In this document: positions 36,021 through 44,275 of the stretch, piece by piece
Layout: every line of letters begins with the position of its first letter
Position numbering within the stretch: the stretch's first letter is position 1
Origin: RYN-230 sp963717125
GTDB lineage: Bacteria > Actinomycetota > Actinomycetes > Streptosporangiales > Streptosporangiaceae
Direction: 5' to 3'
Length of the DNA stretch: 64,000 bases
Assembly (NCBI GenBank): GCA_963717125.1
Contig: CAVQVG010000008.1
Location: 62,001-126,000 of the forward strand
Position numbers and translations under genes: made by a program
Notes under the pieces: generated by a model
Databases searched by the model: none
The model's input: only the letters and a program-made list of their open reading frames with translations
Told to the model about the DNA's origin: nothing

Positions 36021-37691
36021 ATGACTGTCCTGACGCATGCCCGGAAGCACCGCAGGCGCTGGCTGGCCTGGCTCGGCGGCCTGGCCGCGCTGGTCCTGCC
36101 CGTGTCCCTGCTCACCGCCGGGGCGGCCAGCGCCGCCCGGCCAGCGCCGCCGTCCGCGGCGCCGTCATCGCATTGCACCGTTCGCTACGTGGCTTCGACG
36201 ATCGGCTTGCCCAGCGTCGCGGTGGACGCCGCGGTCTTCGACACCAGCGGCAGCTTCACCCCGCCCGGGACTACCAGCCCGATCACCGGGCTGCCGGACT
36301 TCTGCGCGGTCAGCCTCACCCAGACCGACCCGGCGGGCAACCCCATCCACATCGCTGTCTGGCTGCCGGCCAACTGGAACGGCCGGTTCCAGGGCATCGG
36401 TGGTGGCGGGTATTCCTGCGGGATCACCTACAGCAGCCCAGGGGTCGGCGGATCCCTGCAAGAGGCCGTTGACGCTGGCTACGCGGGCGCGTCCACTGAC
36501 TGCGGGGTCCCGCCGGCTGATGGGGCCACCGGGAGCTGGGCGCTGGCCAGCAGCGGGCAGCTCGACTGGCCGCTGATCACCGATTTCGCGTCGGCCGGCA
36601 TCCACGACATGTCGGTGGCCGGCAAGGCCGTCACCCAGGCTTACTACCCGGGCGAGCTGCGTGACTCCTACTTCTACGGCTGCTCGACCGGTGGCCGTGA
36701 GGGGCTGATGGAGGCGCAGCGCTACCCGGCCGATTACAACGGCATCGTCTCCGGCGCTCCGGCCATCAACTGGACCCGGTTCATCCCGGCCGAGATCTGG
36801 CCCGCCCTGGTCATGAACCAGATGCATGACAGCCTGCCGACCTGCAAGGAGGACGCGTTCACCGCGGCCGTGGTCAAGGCCTGCGACGCCAAGGACGGGG
36901 TGACCGACGGCATCATCAGCAACCTGGCGGACTGCCACTGGAACGCCGACCAGCTGATCGGTGTGCAGACCCCGTGCGGGACCATCACCGCGACCGACGC
37001 CGCCGTGATGAACAAGATCTGGGCCGGCCCGGTGAGCACCCGCGGGGTCCCGCTCTGGTACGGGCTGGAGCGCGGCGCGTCCCTGGCCGGGCTGGCCGCG
37101 ACTACGACCACGAGCGGGGTGACCACCCCCAGCCCGTTCCCCATCGCGGCGAGCTGGCTGGGTACGTGGCTCCAGCGCAGCCCTGACTGGGACTGGCAAA
37201 CCCTGACCTACGCCCAGTTCGACCGGCTCTTCGCCCAGTCGGTGCGTGAGTTCTCGGCCGTCATCGCCACCGACAACCCCGACCTCAGCGCGTTCCGCGA
37301 CCACGGCGGGAAGATCCTTATCTGGCACGGCCTGGCCGACCAGCTGATCTTCCCGCAGGGCACCATCCAGTACTACCAGCGCGTCCAGCAGGCCATGGGC
37401 GGCCCGGCGGCCACGGATTCGTTCGCCCGGCTGTTCCTGGCCCCGGGCGCGCAGCACTGCGCCAGCGCGACCGGCCCAGCCCCGGCTGACCCGCTGACCG
37501 CCGTGGTGAACTGGGTGGAACACGGCCAGCCGCCAGCCTCCATCCTGGGCACGGTCACCGACCCGGCCACCGGCGCGGTGACCCTGTCCCGGCCGCTGTG
37601 CGCCTACCCCCTGGTGGCCCGCTACACCGGCCACGGCCCCACCAGCCAGGCGCAGAACTTCACCTGCGCCTGGTCCTACTCCCGCCAGTAA
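36021..37691 (+). CDS. Secreted tannase/feruloyl esterase family enzyme
   Basis: 556 residues from ATG 36021 with AGGAG upstream. A twin-basic signal peptide (KHRRRWLAWLGGLAALVLPV, ending around AASA) directs export. The nucleophile lies in GCSTGG (Ser222), the acid in HGLADQLIFPQGT and the histidine in APGAQHC. Paired cysteines and a lid region (CKEDAFTAAVVKACDAKDGV) are typical of the family. It hydrolyses ester bonds of plant phenolics such as gallate or ferulate. Confidence 0.9.
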   Translation: MTVLTHARKHRRRWLAWLGGLAALVLPVSLLTAGAASAARPAPPSAAPSSHCTVRYVASTIGLPSVAVDAAVFDTSGSFTPPGTTSPITGLPDFCAVSLTQTDPAGNPIHIAVWLPANWNGRFQGIGGGGYSCGITYSSPGVGGSLQEAVDAGYAGASTDCGVPPADGATGSWALASSGQLDWPLITDFASAGIHDMSVAGKAVTQAYYPGELRDSYFYGCSTGGREGLMEAQRYPADYNGIVSGAPAINWTRFIPAEIWPALVMNQMHDSLPTCKEDAFTAAVVKACDAKDGVTDGIISNLADCHWNADQLIGVQTPCGTITATDAAVMNKIWAGPVSTRGVPLWYGLERGASLAGLAATTTTSGVTTPSPFPIAASWLGTWLQRSPDWDWQTLTYAQFDRLFAQSVREFSAVIATDNPDLSAFRDHGGKILIWHGLADQLIFPQGTIQYYQRVQQAMGGPAATDSFARLFLAPGAQHCASATGPAPADPLTAVVNWVEHGQPPASILGTVTDPATGAVTLSRPLCAYPLVARYTGHGPTSQAQNFTCAWSYSRQ

Positions 37692-37694
37692 CCC

Positions 37695-37734
37695 GGTCGG
37701 CGGAGGGCCGGGAGACCCCGGCCCTCCGCCGACC
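37695..37734 (+). terminator. 18-bp GC hairpin terminator of the tannase gene
   Basis: GGTCGGCGGAGGGCCGGG (37695-37712) pairs perfectly with its complement at 37717-37734 around a 4-nt loop (agac), starting 3 bp after the tannase stop. A very stable factor-independent type without T-tract. Confidence 0.8.
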
Positions 37735-37765
37735 AGCGGTTTACCCGGCGCCTGCCGCTGATCCC

Positions 37766-38350
37766 TTAATCGCCGAGCACGGCACCGTGCTGTACCAGCC
37801 GCCGGAGGGCCTGCCCCGTCAGCCGGGCAGTGCGCCGCGACTGTAGCGACCCGCCCGCCTCGCGCCACCACCTCAGTCTGGGTACTCGGTCGGTGCGGTC
37901 TGGTAGCGGCGGCCACTGAGCGTGCACCAGGCGAACGTTGTCATCGGGTGCAAGCGTCACGAGCGGAACCCCGCCCACCTGCTGGCCTTGCGGAATCTCG
38001 GCCGTGCTGTTTCTGAGGATCCAGGCGAGCTGCTCATGCGAGTAGGACGCCCGGTCTGTCACTAGCCACGCGGGAAGGCGGATCAGTTGCGGCCATCCGG
38101 CACGCCCGCATTGTCTGAGTTCGGTCCACAGATCGGCCCAACGGATTACTGGCGGAGGATCAATCTCCTTTTTTCCCGGACCCCACGTGGCTTTCGTCTC
38201 CCGCTTCCGGCCGGCCCCGGAAATCGTCACCCCGAACCGGACGAGCGGCTTCGTTTGGCCGCGCTCTGTCGAGCCGTGCCGTGCTAGTTCCGCGTCCAGT
38301 AGAGTGGCCACTTGCCGGTGGTCATGGCGACCATCCACTCGGCGAACCAC
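37766..38350 (-). CDS. Hypothetical protein, possibly a remnant
   Basis: 194 residues, open frame with ATG start; a Trp-rich middle (VIRWADLWTELRQCGRAGWP..LPAWLVTDRASYSHEQLAWIL) looks protein-like, while the first ~50 residues and the Arg-rich end do not. It overlaps a 46-residue ORF in another frame (38284-38424) that looks like the N-terminus of a different product, so this may be a single gene broken by frameshift. Function unknown. Confidence 0.4.
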   Translation of the reverse strand: MVRRVDGRHDHRQVATLLDAELARHGSTERGQTKPLVRFGVTISGAGRKRETKATWGPGKKEIDPPPVIRWADLWTELRQCGRAGWPQLIRLPAWLVTDRASYSHEQLAWILRNSTAEIPQGQQVGGVPLVTLAPDDNVRLVHAQWPPLPDRTDRVPRLRWWREAGGSLQSRRTARLTGQALRRLVQHGAVLGD

Positions 38351-38424
38351 CTGAACCTTTTGTTGATGTACTGACTGGTCCAGTGCTCAAGCGTCTTCTC
38401 AGGGACCGATACGTACCGGGGCAT
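38284..38424 (-). pseudogene. N-terminal fragment of an unknown protein
   Basis: An ATG at 38424 opens a 46-codon frame starting MPRYVSVPEKTLEHWTSQYI and ending at a TAG at 38284. The PEKTLEHW..YI pattern is protein-like and recurs, as far as I recall, at the N-termini of actinobacterial hypothetical proteins. It probably represents the beginning of the gene continued out of frame at 37766-38350. Confidence 0.3.
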
Positions 38425-38492
38425 AGTAAGGCGATAGATGCTCCGATAAGCCCACTGCAGTGCCCGCGGCCTACAACGCGGATCCGGTGCGG

Positions 38493-39071
38493 TCAGGTGC
38501 CTTCTCTAACGAGCGTGCCGAGCATCTCGCACATCGGTTCGGGATCGCCGCGCATGATCGCGGCGGAGGCCTCGACGTTGCGGAGAGGATCAAGGTGCTG
38601 CCAGGCGAGCGTGAACCCGGCATCGCGGGCGAGCTGCCCGAGGAAGGCCCGCTGCGCCCGGCCGTTGCCTTCGCGGAACGGATGCAGGGCGTTGACCTCG
38701 CCCAGGTGATGGGCCAGCCTTCCGACGAACGCGTTGCGGCGCAGACCGCGCAGGCACTCCTCGTCGCGCAACTGGCGGAAGATTACGGCCGCAGACGAAT
38801 CTATGTACTGCGGCAGGCAAATCATGGCGCCCTTGGTGATGGCCACCGTCCGGATCTGCCCAGCCCACTCGTAGATGTCACCGAAGATCCGCTTGTGGAT
38901 CTCCCGCAGGTGAGGCAGTTCATAGCTGGGGGAAACGGGTGACTCGTCCAGCAGGATCAAGGCCGCATGGGTGATCTCCCGCTCCGCCACATCAAGTGCG
39001 GCGGCGGAACGGAGCCCGAGCTTGTTGTACAGGACCCCGGTGACCGGGTCACTGTACGGGTCTTCCGGCAT
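38493..39071 (-). CDS. Fic-domain toxin (AMPylase)
   Basis: 192 residues. The complete Fic motif HPFREGNGRAQR lies at 130-141 with catalytic His130. The upstream helices contain LREIHKRIFGDIYEWAGQIRTV and the flap region KGAMICLPQYID. Complete Fic motifs normally transfer AMP to a target protein, for example DNA gyrase. It starts directly after the stop of its antitoxin (TAA followed by ATG) and is therefore co-translated. Confidence 0.93.
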   Translation of the reverse strand: MPEDPYSDPVTGVLYNKLGLRSAAALDVAEREITHAALILLDESPVSPSYELPHLREIHKRIFGDIYEWAGQIRTVAITKGAMICLPQYIDSSAAVIFRQLRDEECLRGLRRNAFVGRLAHHLGEVNALHPFREGNGRAQRAFLGQLARDAGFTLAWQHLDPLRNVEASAAIMRGDPEPMCEMLGTLVREGT

Positions 39072-39425
39072 TTACGACTGCCGGTAGCGTGCGACCGTCC
39101 TGCGGTACAGCTCGGCCGCGCTGATCTCCCCGTCCACGTAAGCCGCGACTTCCAGGTCATGGTCCGGGCTGAACGGACCCGGTAGTTCCGCCTGCACGGA
39201 CTGGGCCGAAGACAGGGCAAAGTCCAGTCGTGTGCGCTGCCGCGACAATGCTTCGTACCGTTCGTAGGCCTCGTACGGGAGGAGGACGGCCTCGGGCTTG
39301 CGATGTGACCCGAACGCGACCGGCTCCGCTGCCGCGCCCTCCCGCCGGAACCGTGCGAGGATCCCGGAGAGCCGCTTCCGTACCTCCGAGAGCGGGTGCA
39401 CATGGATCACCGCTGGATCGCTCAT
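39072..39425 (-). CDS. Fic antitoxin: Phd/YefM-like N-terminus with VbhA-like C-terminus
   Basis: 117 residues from the ATG at 39425. Residues 5-65 (VIHVHPLSEVRKRLSGILAR..PVAFGSHRKPEAVLLPYEAYERY) have the Phd/YefM DNA-binding antitoxin pattern. The C-terminus (SAQSVQAELPG.., VAAYVDGEISAAELYRRTVA) resembles VbhA-type Fic inhibitors; SVQAEL fits the S/T-x-x-x-E inhibitory helix except that the following Gly/Asn is Leu. The same protein may both repress the operon and block ATP binding by Fic. Confidence 0.7.
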   Translation of the reverse strand: MSDPAVIHVHPLSEVRKRLSGILARFRREGAAAEPVAFGSHRKPEAVLLPYEAYERYEALSRQRTRLDFALSSAQSVQAELPGPFSPDHDLEVAAYVDGEISAAELYRRTVARYRQS

Positions 39426-39433
39426 GGCGATAG

Positions 39434-39451
39434 TGTACCAGAATTTGTACA
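39434..39451. promoter_or_regulatory. Operator-like TGTAC-N8-GTACA dyad before the antitoxin gene
   Basis: TGTAC (39434-39438) and GTACA (39447-39451) form a perfect 5-bp dyad with an 8-bp AT-rich spacer, 9 bp upstream of the antitoxin start codon. The position and symmetry suit autoregulation by a Phd-type antitoxin. Confidence 0.5.
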
Positions 39452-39609
39452 AAAATCTGCTCACTCGGCACGCCGAGGCTGCGCCGACTACCGATGCGGG
39501 AGACCAGCGCAACCTGTGTGGTTATCACTTGCACGACGGGATCAGACGACATTGTCAATACGATGGCGTTGGTGACTGGCGGTTAAGTTCGAAAATCACG
39601 GTCCGCGGG

Positions 39610-40650
39610 ATGCTCGACCATATCGCCAGAAAAATGCCCATCCACTATCTTCGTCCCAGTACGGCGGGCTTCACCGATGCGGGAACTGCCCCAGGAGGCG
39701 CCACGGTAGCGAAGAGGGTGTCTTCCATCGAGCGCATCCAGCGGCTGGAGAGGCTGGAGCGGGAGCGACTGGAAGAGAAGGACCGGAAGGAGGAGCGACG
39801 GCGTCAGACCATCGCCGGGGCCAAGCCGTCAGGCGGGCGCAACGATCTCGTCGACCGCATTGAGCGGGCCACGAAGTACCCAATGGCCTTCCTGGGGGTC
39901 GCCTGGCTGGTCGTCGCCATCGCCGTCGGCACGGCCGACATCAACGGCTCGGCTTCCATCCTGCTAGTCGGCACCCTTTTCGCGCTCTGGGCGATCCTGC
40001 TCGTGGAGTATGTCGTGCGCCTAGTGGTCACCCCGGACCGTCGCGGTTACCTTAGACGGCGCTGGGTGGAGCCGGCGACCGTGGCGGTTCCGCCCCTTCA
40101 GGGCTGGCGCCTCGTCGGGATCGAGAAGATGAGCCTCCTGGTACGGGAGGCGGAGCTGCGGGTGGAGGTCATCCTCAGGCACCACAGCCTCTTCCGGGTC
40201 CTGATTGCCGCCGCCGCGACGCTCTTCCTCGGGGCCTGGCTGGTGCTGCTCTTGGAGAACAACGCCAAGGGCAGCAATATCCACGACTATCCCGAAGCCT
40301 TGTGGTGGGCCATCGTCACGGTTACCACCGTTGGCTACGGGGACCGGTATCCCGTCAGCGAAGGCGGCCGGGCAGTGGCAGCGGTCCTCATGCTGCTCGG
40401 GATCGGCCTCATCGGCGTGCTCACCGCCACCGTTGCGTCGGTGTTCGTCAAAGAGCACACCGACGCCAGCAAAGAAGAGTTCAGAAAGGGCCACGCGGAT
40501 CTCGGTAAGCAGCTGTCGGAGATCGGTGACCGGCTGGCCGACGTGGAACGCCGCCTCGGTGCCACGCCGGCCGAATTGGCCGCCGTGGACGCGGACGCCG
40601 AGGCCGCGGTGAACGGACCCATCGAACCAGATCAGGGAGTATCCGCATGA
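39610..40650 (+). CDS. Potassium channel protein (two-TM pore domain)
   Basis: 346 residues from ATG 39610; a GTG at 39718 directly before a coiled coil (IERIQRLERLERERLEEKDRKEE) is an alternative start. Transmembrane segments PMAFLGVAWLVVAIAVGTAD, ILLVGTLFALWAILLVEYVV and LIAAAATLFLGAWLVLLLE precede the pore loop with selectivity filter TVTTVGYGD and the inner helix AVLMLLGIGLIGVLTATVAS. A charged C-terminal helix follows. It is followed 22 bp later by the CorA gene, suggesting an ion-homeostasis operon. Confidence 0.88.
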   Translation: MLDHIARKMPIHYLRPSTAGFTDAGTAPGGATVAKRVSSIERIQRLERLERERLEEKDRKEERRRQTIAGAKPSGGRNDLVDRIERATKYPMAFLGVAWLVVAIAVGTADINGSASILLVGTLFALWAILLVEYVVRLVVTPDRRGYLRRRWVEPATVAVPPLQGWRLVGIEKMSLLVREAELRVEVILRHHSLFRVLIAAAATLFLGAWLVLLLENNAKGSNIHDYPEALWWAIVTVTTVGYGDRYPVSEGGRAVAAVLMLLGIGLIGVLTATVASVFVKEHTDASKEEFRKGHADLGKQLSEIGDRLADVERRLGATPAELAAVDADAEAAVNGPIEPDQGVSA

Positions 40651-40672
40651 TGCGCGTAGGAATATATCTCGC

Positions 40673-41665
40673 ATGAAGGGCACCCTCACACAGGGCGGCG
40701 TAACCGCCGACGCAACCCGTGAAGGGATCGAACAGGCAGTGGCCGGAGGCGAATTTTTCTGGCTCAGCCTCGACATCCACGACCCTGGACCCGACGACGA
40801 TGTCACCGGAATGTTGACCAACACATTCCGGTTTCACCCGGTGGCCGTAGAGGCAGTAGAGCGGTTCGGCCAGCGGGCCCGCATCGATGACTACGACGAC
40901 TTCGTGCACGTCATCACCTTCGGTATGGCTTCCGACGGCAAGAACGTGGCCGAGGTGCACTGCTTCATCACCGCGAAATTCATCATCAGCCTCCACCAGG
41001 GCGACTGCGCGGCACTAGCCACGGTATGCGACCGCCTCGGCAGCCACCACTCCGCGACGGCGTCCGCCCCTCAGGTCGTCATCTTCTACCTGATCATGGA
41101 CACCCTGATCGACTCGTTCTTCCCGGTGCTGTCCGACTTCGACGATGCGATCGACGATCTCGAGGGCGCCATCCTGAAGAACCCGACCGAGAAGCAGCTC
41201 GGGACGCTTTTCGCTATGAAGCGGCAGATTATGACGATCCGCAAGGTCGTCACGCCCCAGCGCGACATGATCTCGAGCCTCAACTCCGGCATGGTGGAAG
41301 TCCCTGGGATGACCGACCAGGGATCGGCCTACTTCCGCAACCTCTACGACCACCTCATCCGCATCAGCGACATGGTGGACGCCTACCGGGACCTGATCGG
41401 CGGCGCCATGGACACGCACCTGTCCATGGTGTCCAACCGGCTGAACGTGGTCATGAAGCAACTGGCCATCATCGCCACAATCTTCCTACCCCTCGGCTTC
41501 CTGACCGGGTTCTTCGGGCAGAACTTCGCCTGGCCGATCGCTCATCTGCAGGCTGGCTCCGGCTATTTCCTCTTCCTCGGCCTCGGCTCCGAGGTGGTCG
41601 CGATCGTGCTCCTGCTCATCCTCTTCAAGCGGCGCGGCTGGCTTGGCAGCGGCCCCACGGCCTGA
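40673..41665 (+). CDS. corA: CorA-like divalent cation transporter
   Basis: 330 residues: an alpha/beta cytoplasmic domain, a long helix (LIMDTLIDSFFPVLSDFDDA.., TLFAMKRQIMTIRKVVTPQRD..), and two C-terminal transmembrane helices (LAIIATIFLPLGFLTGFFGQ; FLFLGLGSEVVAIVLLLILF). The signature loop reads GQN instead of the usual GMN (GFFGQNFAWP), so ion selectivity may differ. It ends in a short basic tail (KRRGW). Likely co-transcribed with the upstream potassium channel. Confidence 0.9.
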   Translation: MKGTLTQGGVTADATREGIEQAVAGGEFFWLSLDIHDPGPDDDVTGMLTNTFRFHPVAVEAVERFGQRARIDDYDDFVHVITFGMASDGKNVAEVHCFITAKFIISLHQGDCAALATVCDRLGSHHSATASAPQVVIFYLIMDTLIDSFFPVLSDFDDAIDDLEGAILKNPTEKQLGTLFAMKRQIMTIRKVVTPQRDMISSLNSGMVEVPGMTDQGSAYFRNLYDHLIRISDMVDAYRDLIGGAMDTHLSMVSNRLNVVMKQLAIIATIFLPLGFLTGFFGQNFAWPIAHLQAGSGYFLFLGLGSEVVAIVLLLILFKRRGWLGSGPTA

Positions 41666-41960
41666 GCATTACCTCGGCAGACTCCGGATGCTGACGCACA
41701 CCAGTGCCGTTGAGATTGGCGCGCCCGATCGTGTTGTTGCTGGCCCAGTAGATGTACGCACTCGCCTGCGCGGCGCTGCCCGGGGCGGTCACACGGCCCG
41801 GCCTGCCCGAGGACCCGCAAGCTGTGATCGCCAAGGCCACGCTCACCGCCACTAGCGCTATCGCGTGGCTGCCCGGTGTCCTGCTGATAGCCGGACCGTG
41901 CACGCCGCGGAACTCCCTCGGGATTTGGCCGACGTCCGCGGTCGTCCGAGGTGACCGCAA
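41625..41960 (-). pseudogene. Lipoprotein beta-propeller (YWTD-like), truncated
   Basis: The minus strand encodes a lipoprotein signal (ALVAVSVALAITACGSS, lipobox TAC) and one propeller repeat, AYIYWASNNTIGRANLNGTGV. The sequence then runs into the antisense of the CorA gene end. The remaining repeats of such a protein (normally 300 residues or more) are gone. Confidence 0.55.
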
Positions 41961-42262
41961 CGCCGTTACCTCCTTGCCATTTCAGGTCAGCCCCGCCCCC
42001 CGGGTCTCAGCCCGGCCCGGCCGGGCTTCACGTGTGCATCATAGGCTGCCGGTCGCCGCCGCGGATGTTCATACTTGTTAGGGTCAGCCGGCCGACAAGC
42101 CCTTGCCGTAAGTGTGTGGTGATGTCGGCAGCCGGGCGAGTCGATGCACTCGCAGATACACCCATGACCTGGATGAACAGTGCAGACCGATTTACTACGT
42201 CTCAGGGCGGGCCAGCCGCATTGAGTTCCGCGCGCAGACAAGTCAGTTCTGCACCGTGACGG
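41961..42262. other. Intergenic stretch without recognisable gene
   Basis: Between the lipoprotein remnant and the CGNR gene neither strand shows a protein-like frame, RNA gene or clear repeat; the base composition is ordinary. Confidence 0.5.
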
Positions 42263-42871
42263 TCAGCCGGTTGCGGCGGAGGGCTGGTGGCGCTGCCGGT
42301 AGGCGGCGGCGCGTGCCTTGCCGCCGCAGGTGTTGCTGGAACACCAGCGGCGGCGGCCGGGGCGGCTGAGGTCCAGGAACAGCAGGCCGCACTCGGGGCT
42401 CGCGCACTCGCGCAGCCGCCTGGCATCCGCGGTGGTGAACAGGCCGATGGCATCACGGGCCACCGCGCTCAGGGCGCTGGCCGCCGGATCCGGCCCAGCT
42501 GCCGCCAGCAACACCGCACCCCGGTCCATGCGCGGCACCGGCGGTGGCGCCGCCGCCGCGTGATTGATGATCTCCTCGTCGCCAGCGACTGGTGGCTGTC
42601 CGCCGAGGAGCGCCTTGGCGGTGCGGTAGACCGCTTCGCGCACCGCCCGCGCTTCAGCCAGGTCCGGTCCGGTCACCGGGACGGGAACGCTGGCCACGGA
42701 GGCCTCGGCATACCAGCGGGCGAGGTGGCCTGGGGTGCGCAGCCGCTCGAAGCCGCCGCGCCACCGCTCGCCGACGGTCGCGCAGAACGCCAGGCACAAC
42801 CGCCCGGAACGGAAGACGAACCGCAAGTCCTCCAGCGGCGGCTCGCTGGCGGGGATTGCCGGGAGCCTCAC
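42263..42871 (-). CDS. CGNR-type zinc-finger transcriptional regulator
   Basis: 202 residues from a GTG at 42871. The N-terminal ABATE-like domain (LRFVFRSGRLCLAFCATVGERW.., ARAVREAVYRTAKALL) precedes the C-terminal zinc finger: CASPECGLLFLDLSRPGRRR followed by CSSNTCGGKARAAAYRQRH. The final Cys is followed by GGK instead of the usual GNR. A TATACT -10 hexamer lies 6 bp before the start, so the mRNA is probably leaderless. It is divergent from the VOC fusion gene and presumably regulates it. Confidence 0.85.
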   Translation of the reverse strand: MRLPAIPASEPPLEDLRFVFRSGRLCLAFCATVGERWRGGFERLRTPGHLARWYAEASVASVPVPVTGPDLAEARAVREAVYRTAKALLGGQPPVAGDEEIINHAAAAPPPVPRMDRGAVLLAAAGPDPAASALSAVARDAIGLFTTADARRLRECASPECGLLFLDLSRPGRRRWCSSNTCGGKARAAAYRQRHQPSAATG

Positions 42872-42893
42872 GTCACGAGTATAACTTGTGACG
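42871..42893. promoter_or_regulatory. 23-bp palindrome with two overlapping divergent -10 boxes
   Basis: Left arm CGTCACGAGT (42871-42880), centre ATA, right arm ACTTGTGACG (42884-42893): nine of ten arm positions are complementary. The dyad runs exactly from the start codon of the CGNR gene (minus) to the GTG of the VOC gene (plus). It contains TATAAC on the plus strand and TATACT on the minus strand, overlapping by 4 bp and each 6-7 bp from its start codon, as expected for leaderless mRNAs. Confidence 0.7.
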
Positions 42894-43882
42894 TGAGCCC
42901 TGAATCGCAGAAGATCGAAGAGTTCCTGCTGGACCGCGAGGCCGGCCAGCTGCCCCACCCCGGCGGAACCCTGTATGAGCATCTGGTCCGCGTCGCCGCG
43001 CTGCTCGCGGAATGGGGAGCCGGCGAGGACCTGCAAGCCGCCGGGCTGTGCCATGCCTGCTACGGCACGGCCGGTTACCCTCACACGCTGCTGGGGCTGG
43101 ACGAGCGCCCCGTTCTCAGCGCGCTCGCCGGCGCCCAGGCGGAGTCACTGGTCTACCTGTATGACAGCTGCGACCGGGCTGCCGTGCACCCAGCCCTCAA
43201 AGAGCCCGGACCGGTGCCGTTCCGGGACCGGTTCACCGGCCGCACGCACACGCCGCCTGAGCAGGATATCCGCGCATTCACCGAACTGACTGCCGCCAAC
43301 GAGCTCGACGTTATCCGGCACAACCCGGACGTGGCCGCTCGGCATGGCGTGGCGCTGCGGCAGTTCTTCGCAGGCGCACGGCAGCGGCTCACCGATGCTG
43401 CCTGGCAGGCCTGGAGCCAGCAGCCCGGCACTGACCCCGCCGGCCGGCAGGAACACCAGCGGCAGAGGCCGCCGGTCACCATCACCGGCTTGGACCACCT
43501 GGTCCTGACCGTCACCGACCTGGACCAGAGCACTGGCTTCTACCAGCGGGTGCTCGGCATGCGCCCGGTCACCTTCGGCGCCGGGCGCCGCGCCCTGGAA
43601 TTCGGCACCAGCAAGATCAACCTGCATCAGGCAGGGCAGGAGATCACCCCGCACGCCGCCCGGCCCACGCTGGGCAGCGCGGACCTGTGCCTGATAGCCA
43701 CGACTGCGCCCGCAGCAGTCCTCGACCATCTCGGTGCCCAGCACGTGCCGGTTGAGGACGGCCCGGTACCGCGCACCGGCGCCCGGGGCCCGATCACCAG
43801 CATCTACATCCGCGACCCCGACGGCAACCTCATCGAGATCGCCAGCTACCCCGCGGACCCGGCTGCCGGGCAGGCCAGCTAG
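42893..43882 (+). CDS. DUF6817-VOC (glyoxalase) fusion protein
   Basis: 329 residues from GTG 42893. The N-terminal ~180 residues match DUF6817 (HPGGTLYEHLVRVAALLAEW, LCHACYGTAGYPHTLLGLDE), with His and Cys residues reminiscent of HD-like metal sites. The C-terminal ~125 residues are a VOC/glyoxalase domain (ITGLDHLVLTVTDLDQSTGF, FYQRVLGMRP, INLHQAG, IYIRDPDGNLIEIASY) with the usual His and Glu metal ligands. A His-based dioxygenase, isomerase or antibiotic-binding role is possible; the substrate is unknown. Confidence 0.8.
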   Translation: MSPESQKIEEFLLDREAGQLPHPGGTLYEHLVRVAALLAEWGAGEDLQAAGLCHACYGTAGYPHTLLGLDERPVLSALAGAQAESLVYLYDSCDRAAVHPALKEPGPVPFRDRFTGRTHTPPEQDIRAFTELTAANELDVIRHNPDVAARHGVALRQFFAGARQRLTDAAWQAWSQQPGTDPAGRQEHQRQRPPVTITGLDHLVLTVTDLDQSTGFYQRVLGMRPVTFGAGRRALEFGTSKINLHQAGQEITPHAARPTLGSADLCLIATTAPAAVLDHLGAQHVPVEDGPVPRTGARGPITSIYIRDPDGNLIEIASYPADPAAGQAS

Positions 43883-43885
43883 GCC

Positions 43886-44275
43886 ATGACCCGCATCGGC
43901 TACAGCGACGCCGCGGCTGCGGCCTTCCAGGCCTCCCGCGAGCTGCCACCGGACGCGCTCAGCGAATGGCGGGCCGCGATCGCCCGTCACCTGGCTCCGC
44001 GGTCCGGCATGCGGGTCCTCGACCTCGGCGCTGGCACCGGTACGTGGGCCAACGCCCTGGCCAGCTGGTACGGCGTCAGCGTCGTGGCTGTCGAGCCCTC
44101 CGCCGCCATGCTCGCCCGCTCCCACTGGACGGGCATGCTCGCCGGGCATGCCACCGCACTGCCGCTCGGCCCCGCGACCATCGACGGCGCATGGCTGTCC
44201 ACCGTCATCCACCACCCAGCTGGCGGATCTCTCTGCGGTCCGGGGAGACTGACCCGTATCCTAATGTGGTCATAA
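43886..44275 (+). pseudogene. SAM methyltransferase, truncated next to toxin-antitoxin module
   Basis: The N-terminal half of a methyltransferase (RVLDLGAGTGTWANALASWY; VVAVEPSAAMLARS; LPLGPATIDGAWLSTVIHH) is intact. After VIHH the frame runs out as PAGGSLCGPG.. to the stop. In a neighbouring frame the sequence QLADLSAVRGD precedes another stop. The C-terminal half is missing and the YefM/RelE module begins immediately afterwards. It starts 3 bp after the VOC gene. Confidence 0.65.

Noticed and set aside
36165..37916. A 583-codon open frame opposite the tannase gene
   Set aside because: Composition is that of an antisense shadow; the tannase on the plus strand has signal peptide, catalytic triad and terminator.
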